Below, piece after piece: positions 43,758-53,872 of a stretch of DNA of 64,000 bases. Source of the DNA: Brochothrix thermosphacta DSM 20171 = FSL F6-1036 (GTDB lineage Bacteria > Bacillota > Bacilli > Lactobacillales > Listeriaceae). Location: contig NZ_CP145608.1 of NCBI RefSeq assembly GCF_036884295.1, forward strand, positions 186,001 to 250,000, written 5' to 3'. The notes beneath the pieces are model-generated. The model saw nothing but the letters and a program-made list of their open reading frames with translations, ran no database searches and had not been told where the DNA came from. The position numbers and the translations under genes are program-made. Every line of letters begins with the position of its first letter. Positions within the stretch are counted from its first letter, which is position 1.

Positions 43758-43817
43758 TGTTTTAACAGGGAGAAAATCCAAGGGACAAGAATAGTGGGAA
43801 GATGGAGGTGATTAAAA

Positions 43818-45116
43818 ATGAAGAGTAAAGGGCAGTTGCACTTGGTTCCAATAAACTGCGAGGTCCTTGAAGGATGGCAAACGTTTCCGACATTTGAAAA
43901 GGAACAGTGTTGGCGATGTGGAAGTGATACAAACAAAGAAATTATTCAGGTGACGCATGGCGTGTCGGAACCTTATTATTATTGTCGGTCATGTTTAGCT
44001 GTTGGATCGGCAAATACATGTCAAAAATATATATGGCAGCCGCCGTTACAGCGTAAAGGTACTGACGTTAACTTGCTTGAATGGGAGGGATGTCTCACAC
44101 CAGAACAATCAGTTATAAGTAACCACTTGAAAGAAGCAGTAGAAAAAGGCTGTGAACGGTATTTTATTTGGGCAGTTACAGGTGCAGGTAAAACAGAAAT
44201 TTTATATGAAACCATCGCTTTCTTTTTACAAAACGGTGGCCAAGTTGCCTTTATAAGTCCACGGCGGGCAGCTTGCATAGATGTTTCTAAGCGGCTAAAA
44301 AAAGTATTTAGTCGAACGCAGCAGGTGACATTGCACCAAACGAGCGAAGCAGTTTATAAAGATGAACAATTAGTCATTGCCACAGCGCCACAAATGTGGC
44401 GTTTTTACTGTGCCTTCGATTTAATCATTATTGATGAAGTTGATGCGTTTCCTTATGTTTCCAGTTTGCAGCTTCAGTATGGTACAAAACGTGCGCTGAA
44501 GAAAACGGGTAGCAGCGTGTTGCTTAGTGCCACGCCCACGAAAACACAAAAGCAGGAGATGCGTACTGGCATTTTACCGTATGCTCATCTGAACAAACGA
44601 TATCACGGATATGCTTTGGTTGTGCCACGTCTTAGGTTAGATGTACAAGGTGCAAAATGTTTAATGCGTGGGATAATACCCGATAAACTGAAAAAGTGGT
44701 TGCTAAAGCATGAGAAGCGACACGTTCTTATTTTTGTCCCAGAAATCAGCTGGATTTCATCATTGGTCACTATGTTAAAAGAGACGGTGGACATTAATGT
44801 TGCAGGTGTTAGTGCTGAAGATAAGGAACGTGAACAAAAAATTGAAGCATTTCGAACTAGAAAGCTACGTCTTTTAGTGACCACTACTATTTTAGAACGT
44901 GGTGTTAATTTTACGGATATTGATGTGGTGATTATGAATGCACATCATCGTCTTTATAATTTAGCTGTATTAATACAAATTGCAGGTCGTGTTGGTCGAT
45001 CAAAAAACTTTCCTACAGGAGCAGTTATCTGTTTTCATGCGGGCAAAACGGCAGCTTTGAATAGTATGATCAAAGAAATAAAAAAACATAACCATGAGGC
45101 AGCCTCAGATGGATGA
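43818..45116 (+). CDS. comFA: Competence helicase ComFA
   Basis: DEAD-box-like DNA helicase, 432 residues, that drives DNA uptake during transformation. An N-terminal zinc site (CWRCGS and CRSC, about residues 32-57) precedes Walker A VTGAGKTE (near 117), the DEVDAFPY box (near 208), LLSATPT, and the C-terminal helicase motifs TTTILERGVNF and QIAGRVGRS. GGAGGTG precedes ATG 43818. Its presence intact with comFC suggests competence potential. Confidence 0.93.
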   Translation: MKSKGQLHLVPINCEVLEGWQTFPTFEKEQCWRCGSDTNKEIIQVTHGVSEPYYYCRSCLAVGSANTCQKYIWQPPLQRKGTDVNLLEWEGCLTPEQSVISNHLKEAVEKGCERYFIWAVTGAGKTEILYETIAFFLQNGGQVAFISPRRAACIDVSKRLKKVFSRTQQVTLHQTSEAVYKDEQLVIATAPQMWRFYCAFDLIIIDEVDAFPYVSSLQLQYGTKRALKKTGSSVLLSATPTKTQKQEMRTGILPYAHLNKRYHGYALVVPRLRLDVQGAKCLMRGIIPDKLKKWLLKHEKRHVLIFVPEISWISSLVTMLKETVDINVAGVSAEDKEREQKIEAFRTRKLRLLVTTTILERGVNFTDIDVVIMNAHHRLYNLAVLIQIAGRVGRSKNFPTGAVICFHAGKTAALNSMIKEIKKHNHEAASDG

Positions 45117-45744
45117 TTGTTTATTGTGTGGAGGTTCCAGTGAAACTGTATCCTGGACATTATTTTTTAAAACAACAGCAATCTGTAAAAAATGTCGGAT
45201 ACGCTTTAAAAAATGGGAGGCGCAGTCAGAAACGCCATTGATTAAAAGGAACGAGCGATTTTTAATGAAGCAAAGTGGTTTACAACTTAAAATTCATAGT
45301 CTGTACGAGTATGATGAAACAGCTCAATCTTTTATGACTCAATTTAAGTATCAAGAAGATTGGTTACTTGCTGGCTGCTTTCGAAAGGAAGTCCGTCAGT
45401 TATTGCAGCTGCACAAAAGTAAAGCAGTTATCGTACCAATTCCTCAAGCTGAAAGGAGTAAGCGTTTTTTTAATCAAACAGAAGCGCTTTTAAATGAAAC
45501 GAAAATGAGTTATGAACCGATACTGATGACAAATTCAGCAAAACGACAAGCACGAAAAACGAGAATAAATCGTTTGACAGCAACGGATGAATTCGAATGT
45601 ATTCGAACGTGTTCCCGAACGCAAGCCTTGCTGTTTGATGATGTTTGTACGACAGGTGCAACCCTCTATCGAGCCCAACGCTGTTTATTGAAACAAGGGA
45701 TAGAAGTTATTGGTGCATGCGTTCTTTTTCGTGTCAAAAAATGA
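45109..45744 (+). CDS. comFC: Competence phosphoribosyltransferase-like ComFC
   Basis: ComFC family, 211 residues, needed for transformation and partner of ComFA. A zinc-binding N-terminus (CLLC, then CKKC) leads to a type I PRTase-like domain with LFDDVCTTGATL (near 177-188). The frame also opens at ATG 45094; I prefer 45109 because GAGG at 45096-45099 then has a workable spacing, but either is possible. It overlaps comFA. Confidence 0.9.
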   Translation: MDDCLLCGGSSETVSWTLFFKTTAICKKCRIRFKKWEAQSETPLIKRNERFLMKQSGLQLKIHSLYEYDETAQSFMTQFKYQEDWLLAGCFRKEVRQLLQLHKSKAVIVPIPQAERSKRFFNQTEALLNETKMSYEPILMTNSAKRQARKTRINRLTATDEFECIRTCSRTQALLFDDVCTTGATLYRAQRCLLKQGIEVIGACVLFRVKK

Positions 45745-45778
45745 TGAATAATAGTCTATAAATGAAGTGTTTAAATAT

Positions 45779-45807
45779 TTGCATAATTTAACGAAACAAG
45801 GTAGTAT
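45779..45807 (+). promoter_or_regulatory. Promoter of hpf
   Basis: TTGCAT at 45779-45784 and TAGTAT at 45802-45807 with 17-base spacing. I looked for a sigma-B promoter, which drives this gene in Listeria and Bacillus, and did not find a good GTTT/GGGTAT pair. Confidence 0.55.
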
Positions 45808-45816
45808 AAGTGTAAG

Positions 45817-45853
45817 GATAAGTATAGCTAATCAATAGCTATCAGTACTTATC
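45817..45853 (+). ncRNA. Leader hairpin of hpf mRNA
   Basis: Directly after the predicted transcription start, GATAAGTA-TAGCTA pairs with TAGCTA-TCAG-TACTTATC: 14 pairs with a four-base bulge and a five-base loop. There is no T-run, so it is not a terminator. It may stabilise the 5' end or regulate translation. Confidence 0.5.
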
Positions 45854-45880
45854 TGGCTTGTATTTTAAGGAGGAATTATT

Positions 45881-46420
45881 ATGTTGAATTATAATATCCG
45901 TGCTGAAAATTTTGAGGTCACAGACGCTATCCGAGGTTATGTTGAAAAGAAAATTTCTAAATTAGAACGTTATTTTGATGACATTCCCGAAGCTAATGTG
46001 AATGTAAAGATGAAAACATATTCTGATAAAACAGCAAAAGTTGAAGTCACTATTCCTTTACCTCGTTTGGTGTTACGTGCCGAAGAAGCGAGCGAAGATT
46101 TATATGCAAGCATTGATTTAGTATCTGATAAATTAGAGCGTCAAATTCGAAAACATAAAACAAAAATTCACCGCCGTTCACGTAAAGGAAGCGAATCTGT
46201 AAAAACAGAAACAGTACCTCCTACGGATGAACACGAAGCGGATTTTGATATTGTAAGAACAAAACAATTTCAATTGAAACCAATGAACAGTGAAGAAGCT
46301 GTCCTACAAATGAACATGTTAGGTCATGACTTTTTCATCTATAATGATGCTGATTCAGAAACAACAAATATTGTTTATAAACGTCGTGATGGCAAGTTTG
46401 GCCTTATCGAAACGGAATAG
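45881..46420 (+). CDS. hpf: Ribosome hibernation promoting factor (long form)
   Basis: Long HPF of 179 residues, which dimerises 70S ribosomes into inactive 100S particles in stationary phase. The N-terminal S30AE domain (1-100, YNIRAENFEVTDAIRGYVEKK) binds the 30S decoding region; the C-terminal domain (about 122-179, VRTKQFQLKPMNSEEAVLQM) dimerises. AAGGAGG precedes ATG 45881. It lies just upstream of secA as in Bacillus (yvyD). Confidence 0.95.
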   Translation: MLNYNIRAENFEVTDAIRGYVEKKISKLERYFDDIPEANVNVKMKTYSDKTAKVEVTIPLPRLVLRAEEASEDLYASIDLVSDKLERQIRKHKTKIHRRSRKGSESVKTETVPPTDEHEADFDIVRTKQFQLKPMNSEEAVLQMNMLGHDFFIYNDADSETTNIVYKRRDGKFGLIETE

Positions 46421-46489
46421 ACGAACTTATTAAGGCGATAGTTTGTTGGATGTATTGAAGGAACATGTCAAGCGATTGCTAAACAACTT

Positions 46490-46531
46490 AGACCTTTCAT
46501 TGCTAACACAGCGATTGAAAGGTCTTTTTAC
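46490..46531 (+). terminator. Terminator after hpf
   Basis: AGACCTTTCATTGC pairs with GCGATTGAAAGGTCT and is followed by TTTTTA. Confidence 0.82.
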
Positions 46532-46533
46532 GT

Positions 46534-46894
46534 CAGATTGAATAGAAACGCTAATCTAGGTCGTTGCAACTTATTCATTCGGGATTGCGTACAATGAGTA
46601 CGCGCACCTTCATTCGCTCGTTGCGTCTACTATCTCAGCATTTCTATTCAATCTGAACAGTTCGAAAAATGAAAAGTGGATGTTAATCTAGGTCGTTACA
46701 ACTTATTCATTCGGGATTGCTACTAAAAGCACCTTCAAACTGCTCAGCACAATGATAAATTGGAATTTATAAAAAATGCTTTCCAGACTAGAAATTTTCA
46801 GTTGTGTTAGTTTGCAGTGCTAGAAAACAATGAGTACGCGCACTTTCATTTATTCGTTGTGGATACTATCTCAGCACCACTATGGAAGTCTGGA
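46534..46894. repeat. Patch of related palindromic elements
   Basis: Element a (46534-46655, 122 bp) has inverted ends, CAGATTGAATAGAAACGCT and its complement (18/19), and an inner GCGTAC/GTACGC. A partial copy b (about 46684-46750) shares the AATCTAGGTCGTT..CATTCGGGATTGC part. Element c (46782-46894) has TCCAGACT/AGTCTGGA ends and shares the core CAATGAGTACGCGCAC..TACTATCTCAGCA with a. The remaining 46895-47196 holds the secA promoter region, with no gene seen. Confidence 0.78.
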
Positions 46895-47196
46895 GTAAAT
46901 GCGGGAGCAATAGTATCGTTTTATCACGAGACTTAATCGGATAACAATTAAAAGTGCAACCGTTGGTATATTCTCCAAGTATAGTAAGAGTGATGAAATG
47001 TATGCCGTTTCAATCAGGTGTTTTGAGGTGCTTCTGAAAATAAGTATAAGTTATGAATGTTCATGGAAAAAGCGCTTAAAGTAGAAGAGTGATACATTAA
47101 ATATTTGTGTACTATAGCTAAGAAGTGTTATTATAAGCAATATATATTACTATTTGATGCCCAATTTGAGGGGCACTAATAAAGAGGAGAGACATA

Positions 47197-49707
47197 ATGG
47201 CTGGACTATTAAAAAGATTATTTGAGTCAGGTAAAAAAGATGAGCGACATTTAGAAAAAAAAGCAGATTTAGTTGAAGCCTTTGCAGATGAAATGTCAGC
47301 TTTAAGTGATGAAGAACTTAAAGCTAAAACACCCGCGTTACAAGCGCGTTTTCAAGCAGGTGAAACATTAGATCAATTATTACCCGAGGCATTTGCAGTG
47401 GCTCGTGAAGGTGCAAGACGTGTATTAGGTATGTACCCATTCCGCGTTCAAATAATGGGTGGCGTAGTTTTACATGAAGGTAATATCGCAGAAATGAAAA
47501 CAGGGGAAGGTAAAACATTAACTTCAACATTACCTGTTTATTTAAATGCGTTATCAGGTAAAGGCGTTCATGTTGTTACTGTCAATGAGTATCTTGTTAG
47601 TCGTGATGCTAAAGAGATGGGTGAATTGTTTGAATTCCTTGGTTTAACAGTGGGTATCAACATCAATGCATTATCAACGGATGAAAAAAGAGCACAATAT
47701 GCGTGTGATGTTACTTATTCAACAAATAATGAACTCGGCTTTGATTATTTGCGTGACAACATGGTTGTTTATAAAGAGCAAATGGTACAACGTCCACTTT
47801 CGTTTGCTGTTATTGATGAGGTTGACTCGATTCTAATTGATGAGGCACGTACACCGTTAATCATTTCAGGTGAAGCTGAGAAATCAACATTAGGTTATAC
47901 GCGAGCATCAGCTTTTGCAAAAACGTTAACAGAAGATAGCTATATCTATGACTTGAAAACAAAATCTGTTTCATTGAATGAAGACGGAATGGATAAGGCT
48001 GAAAAATACTTCCAAGTTGATAATATCTTTGATTTATCAAATGCAGCGACTTTACATTACATTGCACAAGCGCTTAAAGCGGAAGTGACAATGCATAAAG
48101 ATGTTGACTACGTTGTTCAAGATGGCGAAGTGTTAATCGTTGATCAATTTACGGGTCGTATCATGGAAGGGCGCCGTTTCTCTGATGGCTTGCACCAATC
48201 CTTAGAAGCTAAAGAAGGCGTTGCAATTAAAAGTGAATCAAAAACAATGGCAACAATTACGTTCCAAAACTACTTCCGTATGTATGCTAAATTGTCAGGT
48301 ATGACAGGTACAGCTAAAACAGAAGAGGAAGAATTAACGGATATTTATAACATGCGTGTTATTCAGATTCCAACAAATAAACCAATTCAACGTGAAGATC
48401 ACGCTGATTTAATTTACGGATCAATTAAAGCTAAATTTGAGGCAGTTGCTGAAGATATTGCAACGCGTCATAAAAATGGGCAGCCTGTACTTGTAGGTAC
48501 AGTAGCGATTGAAACTTCTGAATTAATCTCAGATAAATTAACGCGTAAAGGTATCCCTCACAATGTCTTAAACGCAAAACAGCATGAGCGTGAAGCGGAT
48601 ATTATTATTAATGCCGGTGAAAAAGGCGCAGTAACAATTGCAACTAACATGGCTGGTCGTGGTACCGATATTAAACTAGGCGAAGGTGTTGTTGAAGTTG
48701 GTGGCTTGGCCGTTATTGGTACAGAGCGTCATGAGTCTCGTCGTATTGATAATCAGTTGCGTGGTCGTGCCGGTCGTCAAGGTGACCCAGGTGCAACACA
48801 ATTTTATCTTTCAATGGAAGATGAATTAATGAAACGTTTCTCATCTGATAACGTTAAACGAATGATGGATCGTTTTATGGCTGAAGACGAAGCAATCCAA
48901 AGTAAAATGCTAAGTCGTGCGGTTGAATCAGCACAAACACGTGTTGAAGGGAATAACTTTGACTCACGTAAACAAGTCCTGCAATACGATGATGTTTTAC
49001 GTCAACAACGTGAAGTTATTTATGGTCAACGTTATGAAGTTATCACAACAGAAGATAGTCTTGATGATATTATTTTAGGTATGATCGAGCGTGTGGTTTC
49101 TAACCTTGTTGCTGATTACACATCAGGTCTTGAACGAGAAGAATATAAATTAAAAAATATTGTTGAGTTCATTGAAGCTAACTTACTGAATGAAACTGAT
49201 GTAACAGAAGCAGAATTGCAAGGCAAAGACCCAGAGGAAATTGAAACTTATATTTGGGATATTGTACAAAAAGAATATGATGTTAAGCGTGCATTGTTAG
49301 ATGCAGAACAATGGCTTGAGTTTGAAAAAGTGGTCATGTTACGTGTTGTTGATACTAAATGGACAGATCATATTGATGCGATGGATCATTTACGTGAAGG
49401 AATTAACTTACGAGCGTATGGTCAAATCAATCCTTTACAAGAGTATCAAGCAGAAGGTTACCGTATGTTTACAGCAATGGTTGAAAGTGTTGATGATGAC
49501 GTTACGCGTTACGTAATGAAAGCTGAGATTCGCCAAAACCTTGAGCGTAAACAAGTTGCTAAAGGAAATGCTGTTTCAGGCGAACAATCATCAAGTAAAG
49601 AAGTTAAAAAAATGCCAACACGTAAAGACCAACATATTGGTCGTAATGATGAATGTCCATGCGGCAGTGGTAAGAAATATAAAAACTGTCATGGTCGTGG
49701 CGAGTAA
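47197..49707 (+). CDS. secA: Preprotein translocase ATPase SecA
   Basis: SecA motor of 836 residues that pushes unfolded preproteins through SecYEG. Walker A is [11 protein letters not shown] near residue 100-110, [21 protein letters not shown] is the DEAD-like region near 207, and [13 protein letters not shown] lies near 488. The C-terminal zinc/SecB-type tail ([14 protein letters not shown]) is intact. GAGGAGAG precedes ATG 47197. It is the housekeeping SecA1 type; SecA2 is not in this window. prfB follows, as in Bacillus. Confidence 0.97.
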   Translation: MAGLLKRLFESGKKDERHLEKKADLVEAFADEMSALSDEELKAKTPALQARFQAGETLDQLLPEAFAVAREGARRVLGMYPFRVQIMGGVVLHEGNIAEMKTGEGKTLTSTLPVYLNALSGKGVHVVTVNEYLVSRDAKEMGELFEFLGLTVGININALSTDEKRAQYACDVTYSTNNELGFDYLRDNMVVYKEQMVQRPLSFAVIDEVDSILIDEARTPLIISGEAEKSTLGYTRASAFAKTLTEDSYIYDLKTKSVSLNEDGMDKAEKYFQVDNIFDLSNAATLHYIAQALKAEVTMHKDVDYVVQDGEVLIVDQFTGRIMEGRRFSDGLHQSLEAKEGVAIKSESKTMATITFQNYFRMYAKLSGMTGTAKTEEEELTDIYNMRVIQIPTNKPIQREDHADLIYGSIKAKFEAVAEDIATRHKNGQPVLVGTVAIETSELISDKLTRKGIPHNVLNAKQHEREADIIINAGEKGAVTIATNMAGRGTDIKLGEGVVEVGGLAVIGTERHESRRIDNQLRGRAGRQGDPGATQFYLSMEDELMKRFSSDNVKRMMDRFMAEDEAIQSKMLSRAVESAQTRVEGNNFDSRKQVLQYDDVLRQQREVIYGQRYEVITTEDSLDDIILGMIERVVSNLVADYTSGLEREEYKLKNIVEFIEANLLNETDVTEAELQGKDPEEIETYIWDIVQKEYDVKRALLDAEQWLEFEKVVMLRVVDTKWTDHIDAMDHLREGINLRAYGQINPLQEYQAEGYRMFTAMVESVDDDVTRYVMKAEIRQNLERKQVAKGNAVSGEQSSSKEVKKMPTRKDQHIGRNDECPCGSGKKYKNCHGRGE

Positions 49708-49722
49708 ACGAACGCAATATTT

Positions 49723-49770
49723 AAAAAGAACGTGCTAAGGGCATTCATGTGCTGAGCACGTCTTTTTTAA
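49723..49770 (+). terminator. Hairpin between secA and prfB
   Basis: AAGAACGTGCT pairs with AGCACGTCTTTTTT across an 18-base loop. It would stop most secA transcripts before prfB. Confidence 0.7.
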
Positions 49771-49798
49771 AGTAACTAACAATAAAGGGGAATGGACA

Positions 49799-50903
49799 AT
49801 GGAATTAGCAGAAATTAGAAATGCATTGGAAAAATCACGCGAACAAGTCACACAATTTAGGGGGTCACTTTGACTTAGAAGAGCTTGAAGCGCGTATTCA
49901 AGAAATTGATGAAGTGATGTCAGAACCAGGATTTTGGGATAACCAAGAAACCGCACAAAGTAAGATTAATGAATCAAATAGCTTAAAGGCACAATATGAA
50001 GTGTTCCATCAAATTGATGAAACACAAGAAGAATTAGAAACGATGTACGAAATGCTTAAAGAAGAGCCTGATGAAGAACTATTGGCTGATTTGGAAACAG
50101 AATTAAAGGCTTATCAAAAAACGATTGCTGATTATGAATTGAGTCAATTGTTAGATGGTACGTATGATCGTAATAATGTGTTGTTAGAATTACATCCTGG
50201 CGCAGGTGGTACGGAGTCACAAGATTGGTGTGATATGCTATTGCGCATGTATACACGTTGGGCTGAAAAACATAAATTCAGCGTACAAACACTGGATTAT
50301 CAAGCAGGTGATGAAGCGGGCGTTAAAAGTGTTACCTTATTAATCAAAGGTGAAAACGCTTATGGTTATATGAAATCTGAAAAAGGTATTCATCGTCTGG
50401 TTCGTATCTCGCCGTTTGATTCAGCTGGCCGTCGACACACGTCATTTGTATCTTGTGATGTTATGCCAGAATTAACAGATGAAGCAGCAATTGAAATACG
50501 TCCAGAAGATTTACGAGTAGATACCTATCGTGCATCAGGAGCTGGGGGTCAACATATTAATAAAACTGATTCGGCGGTACGATTGACACATATTCCGACA
50601 GGTTTAGTGACAGCGTCACAATCAGAACGGTCACAACTTAAAAACCGCGATCATGCAATGAGTATGTTGAAAGCGAAAATCGCTCAAAAACAAGAAGAAG
50701 AAAAAGCACAACAACTTGCTGAAATTCGTGGTGAACAAAAAGAAATTGGTTGGGGTAGCCAAATTCGTTCATACGTGTTCCATCCTTATTCGATGGTGAA
50801 AGATCATCGTACAAATGCTGAAACAGGTAATGTACAAGCTGTAATGGATGGGGACATTGATTTATTTATCGATGCATATTTACGTTTAGGTTTTGCAAAT
50901 TAA
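49799..50903 (+). CDS. prfB: Peptide chain release factor 2 (programmed frameshift)
   Basis: RF2 recognises UAA and UGA. Translation begins at ATG 49799 (AAAGGGG site at 49786-49792) and reads 24 codons to an in-frame TGA at 49871-49873. A +1 shift on CTT-TGA-C gives the full 367-residue protein, continuing from GAC 49872. The second frame carries [13 protein letters not shown], with the SPF codon-recognition tripeptide, and the catalytic [10 protein letters not shown] loop near residue 253. The UGA makes RF2 regulate its own level. yitT follows. Confidence 0.96.
49858..49874 (+). other. Programmed +1 frameshift site of prfB
   Basis: AGGGGG (49859-49864) acts as an internal Shine-Dalgarno three bases before CTT TGA C (49868-49874). 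This is the canonical prfB recoding signal. Confidence 0.95.
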
Positions 50904-50925
50904 AATCATGTAGGGGGATTTGACC

Positions 50926-51807
50926 GTGGGAGCAATTGAACGCCATGTGCCAAAATATATTGTTGAAGCGTTATTTGTTATACTAGGTTCATTTGTAATT
51001 GCCATCGGTTTTAATGGCTTTTTACTTCCCAATCAAATTGCATCAGGCGGTTTTAGCGGGGTCAGTATTGTTGTAAGTGCCTTAACAGATTGGAAGCCAG
51101 CTTACATTTTATGGGCGTTAAATGGGACGTTTTTTTTAATCGGTTGGTTAGTACTAGGTAAAGGCTTTGCAGCTAAAACTTTTTTAGGCACCGCATTGTT
51201 ACCGTTGTTCTTTCTATTGACGGAGGGATTGCCAGCCTTAACACATAACACACTTGTTGGCGCCATTTTTGGTGGATTGTTAGTCGGATTAGGATTGGGC
51301 ATTGTTTTTTTAGGAAATGCCTCAACAGGTGGAACGGATTTGATTGCAATGATACTCCATCGCTTCGCCAAAATATCTTTAGGTAAATCAGTCGCTGTGA
51401 TTGATGGGCTAGTTGTTATCAGTTCAATGCTTATTTTTAGTGTTGAAAAAGGACTGATTGCGCTAATTGCACTTTATGTCACCATCAAAGTGATCGATAT
51501 CGTACAGTTAGGTATCAAGCAAAAAACAGCTAAAAATGTGATGGTTATATCGCGCAAAGAAGCAGAAATTCGTGACGGTTTAATCAACCAATTAAAATTA
51601 GGCGTGACACGTTTGGATGCTCAGGGTGGTTATTCGCAAGTTAATAATGGTGTGTTGATGATTATTATACCAACGCCTGAATTTCAGCGCGTGAATGATT
51701 ATGTAATGGGCATTGATCCTCAGGCATTTGTGATTGTGATGGATGCGTCAGAAGTGCAAGGATTAGGATTTACTCGTGCTCGAAATGCAAATGACATCGC
51801 ATTGTAA
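50926..51807 (+). CDS. YitT family membrane protein
   Basis: 293 residues with five to six N-terminal membrane helices (NGFLLPNQIASGGFSGVSIV, LGNASTGGTDLIAMIL) and a C-terminal soluble DUF2179 domain (from about residue 215, TRLDAQGGYSQVNNGVLMII). The function of the family is unknown. I chose GTG 50926 because AGGGGG at 50912-50917 is too close to in-frame TTG 50920. In Listeria a YitT gene also lies between prfB and ftsE, as I recall. Confidence 0.85.
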   Translation: MGAIERHVPKYIVEALFVILGSFVIAIGFNGFLLPNQIASGGFSGVSIVVSALTDWKPAYILWALNGTFFLIGWLVLGKGFAAKTFLGTALLPLFFLLTEGLPALTHNTLVGAIFGGLLVGLGLGIVFLGNASTGGTDLIAMILHRFAKISLGKSVAVIDGLVVISSMLIFSVEKGLIALIALYVTIKVIDIVQLGIKQKTAKNVMVISRKEAEIRDGLINQLKLGVTRLDAQGGYSQVNNGVLMIIIPTPEFQRVNDYVMGIDPQAFVIVMDASEVQGLGFTRARNANDIAL

Positions 51808-51837
51808 TAGGAATGAAGTTAAACTGCAAATAATCCA

Positions 51838-51846
51838 TGTTATACT
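51838..51846 (+). promoter_or_regulatory. Extended -10 promoter of ftsEX
   Basis: TGTTATACT (TGn plus TATACT) lies 45 bases before ftsE, with GTTAAA 17 bases upstream at 51818-51823. Confidence 0.5.
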
Positions 51847-51890
51847 AATAAAGTTGTAAAAAAAGTACAGGGAAGTAGGAGACCATCACT

Positions 51891-52577
51891 ATGATAAAAA
51901 TGGAAAATGTTTATAAAAAATACAGTAATGGGATTTCCGCTGCAAATGGTTTTGACATCGAAATTAAACAAGGAGAATTTGTTTATATCGTTGGTCCAAG
52001 TGGCGCAGGGAAATCGACCTTTATTAAATTAATATACCGTGAAGAACAAGCAACTTCCGGACAAATTAACGTGAATGATTATGATTTAATTAAAATGAAA
52101 AATAGAGAAGTACCATACTTACGTCGTGGGATTGGTGTAGTCTTCCAAGATTTTAAATTGCTACCAACACTCACTGTCTTTGATAATATTGCCTTCGCGA
52201 TGGAAGTTGTTGAAAGTGATAAAGAAACAATCAAAACACGTGTTATGGAAGTCTTAGATTTAGTTAACTTGAAGCACAAGGTACGTATGTTACCAAGTGA
52301 ACTTTCTGGTGGGGAGCAACAACGTATTTCAATTGCACGCTCAATTGTTAATAAACCGAAAGTGATTATTGCCGATGAACCAACCGGTAACCTTGACCCT
52401 GATACTTCATGGGAAATTTTAAATATTTTAGAAGAAATTAATCGTCAAGGAACAACGATTGTTATGGCAACGCACAATAGAGAAATCGTTAATACGCTAA
52501 AACACCGTCTTATTGCTATTGAAGATGGTCGTATTATTCGTGATGAAGCGGAAGGGGTGTATGATTTTGAAGCCTAG
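51891..52577 (+). CDS. ftsE: Cell-division ABC ATPase FtsE
   Basis: ABC ATPase of 228 residues, which with FtsX forms a complex that activates peptidoglycan hydrolases at the septum or sidewall. Walker A is GPSGAGKST near 36-44, the signature LSGGEQQR near 138, and Walker B VIIADEPTGNLDP near 160. GTAGGAGA precedes ATG 51891. It overlaps ftsX by 17 bases. Confidence 0.96.
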   Translation: MIKMENVYKKYSNGISAANGFDIEIKQGEFVYIVGPSGAGKSTFIKLIYREEQATSGQINVNDYDLIKMKNREVPYLRRGIGVVFQDFKLLPTLTVFDNIAFAMEVVESDKETIKTRVMEVLDLVNLKHKVRMLPSELSGGEQQRISIARSIVNKPKVIIADEPTGNLDPDTSWEILNILEEINRQGTTIVMATHNREIVNTLKHRLIAIEDGRIIRDEAEGVYDFEA

Positions 52578-53451
52578 AACAATGGGACGTCATTTTAGAG
52601 AGAGTTTTAAAAGTCTTCATCGTAATGGGTTGATGACTTTTGCAGCAATTAGTGCTGTAACTGTTACACTCGTTTTAGTTGGTTTCTTCATGATTACAAT
52701 GTTGAACGTCAACAAGTTAGCATCCGATGTTGAAGATAATGTGAAAATTAATGCAAATGTTGATTTGTCTGCAAATAAAACAGATAAACAACAGATTGAA
52801 AAGGATTTACAAAATTTAAATGGAGTGGCCAACGTCACTTACTCATCAAAAGAAAATGAATTAAAGAAAATGGTTAAAGCTTATGGCGATAGTTTTGAGC
52901 TATTTGAACAATCAAATCCTTTACACGATGTGTATGTCGTTGAAGCTAAAACACCATCAGATGTTGATCAGGTAGCGAAAGCTGCTGAAAACGTCAAAAA
53001 TGTTGACTCAGTTTCTTATAATGCAAAAACAGTTGGAAAAGTGTTTGATGTTGTGAAATGGGTGCGCTATATTGGTGTTTTCTTAATTGCAGCTTTATTA
53101 TTAACAGCGATGTTCTTAATTTCTAACACAATTAAGATTGCGATATACTCTCGTCGAACAGAAGTAGAAATACAAAAACTTGTAGGTGCAACAAACGGCT
53201 TTATCAGATGGCCATTTTTATTAGAAGGTGCATGGATTGGTTTCCTCGGAGCAATTATTCCGATTGGACTCACATGGGCAGTTTACTATCAGGTCTATAA
53301 ATTTGTGATGCCATCATTAGCATCAACGTATTATTCATTGTTACCTGTAGGTCAAATGGTAGGAATCGTAACGATTACAGCCTTAGCAATTGGGATTATT
53401 ATTGGGATGGTAGGAAGTATCTTATCTATTCGTAAATTCCTTAAAATATAA
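52561..53451 (+). CDS. ftsX: Cell-division membrane protein FtsX
   Basis: FtsX-type permease of 296 residues: a cytoplasmic N-terminus (GRHFRESFKSLHRNG), four membrane helices (first near 28-50, three after 170) and a large extracellular loop (about 55-165) that contacts the hydrolase. The frame opens earlier at 52513, but the family start MxxRxxGRHFRES and AAGGGG at 52552-52557 favour ATG 52561. The NlpC/P60 gene downstream is the likely partner. Confidence 0.94.
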   Translation: MILKPRTMGRHFRESFKSLHRNGLMTFAAISAVTVTLVLVGFFMITMLNVNKLASDVEDNVKINANVDLSANKTDKQQIEKDLQNLNGVANVTYSSKENELKKMVKAYGDSFELFEQSNPLHDVYVVEAKTPSDVDQVAKAAENVKNVDSVSYNAKTVGKVFDVVKWVRYIGVFLIAALLLTAMFLISNTIKIAIYSRRTEVEIQKLVGATNGFIRWPFLLEGAWIGFLGAIIPIGLTWAVYYQVYKFVMPSLASTYYSLLPVGQMVGIVTITALAIGIIIGMVGSILSIRKFLKI

Positions 53452-53461
53452 AAAGAAGAAA

Positions 53462-53540
53462 AACCAATCGAGTACATTAGTGCTCGTTTGTTGGTTATCT
53501 TCAATCCGAAGTCCCAGAATATTTCTGGGGCTTTTTTTAG
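53462..53540 (+). terminator. Double hairpin terminator after ftsX
   Basis: A first stem (AACCAATCGAG / CTCG..TTGGTT, 53462-53496) is followed by a stronger one (AGTCCCAGAA / TTCTGGGGCT, 53510-53532) with seven T. Confidence 0.85.
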
Positions 53541-53721
53541 ACGCAATTTCACAACATGTTTTGAGAGTTTTTTTTCCTCTAAACCTTAGTCTTAATGAAA
53601 AACACATACTTGCGTAATGATTGTAAAAGAGGTAGCGATAGGAAAGTAAGGGTCTATATCTAGTATCAATCGAAACTTTGTCATAACAATAAACGACTGT
53701 TGTCTATCGACATGAGAACCG

Positions 53722-53738
53722 TGTAACACAACTGTAAC
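53722..53738 (+). promoter_or_regulatory. WalR box
   Basis: TGTAAC at 53722-53727 and TGTAAC at 53733-53738 separated by five bases fit the WalR (YycF) consensus TGTWAH-N5-TGTWAH exactly. It lies 20 bases upstream of the -35 box, an activating position. WalRK controls cell-wall hydrolases in Firmicutes. Confidence 0.8.
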
Positions 53739-53758
53739 AAAAGACGCTATAACGTAAA

Positions 53759-53787
53759 TTGTAATGTATGAAAGGATGCTATAGAAT
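53759..53787 (+). promoter_or_regulatory. Promoter of NlpC/P60 hydrolase gene
   Basis: TTGTAA at 53759-53764 and TAGAAT at 53782-53787 with 17-base spacing, just downstream of the WalR box. The leader is about 80 bases. The remaining gap 53541-53721 holds nothing else I recognise. Confidence 0.65.
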
Positions 53788-53872
53788 GGTATAAGTAGTC
53801 AACACGCATATATATATAATTGTTCGTTAAAAATAAATAAAAAACATGATTTACGAGAGGGGAAACAACATT

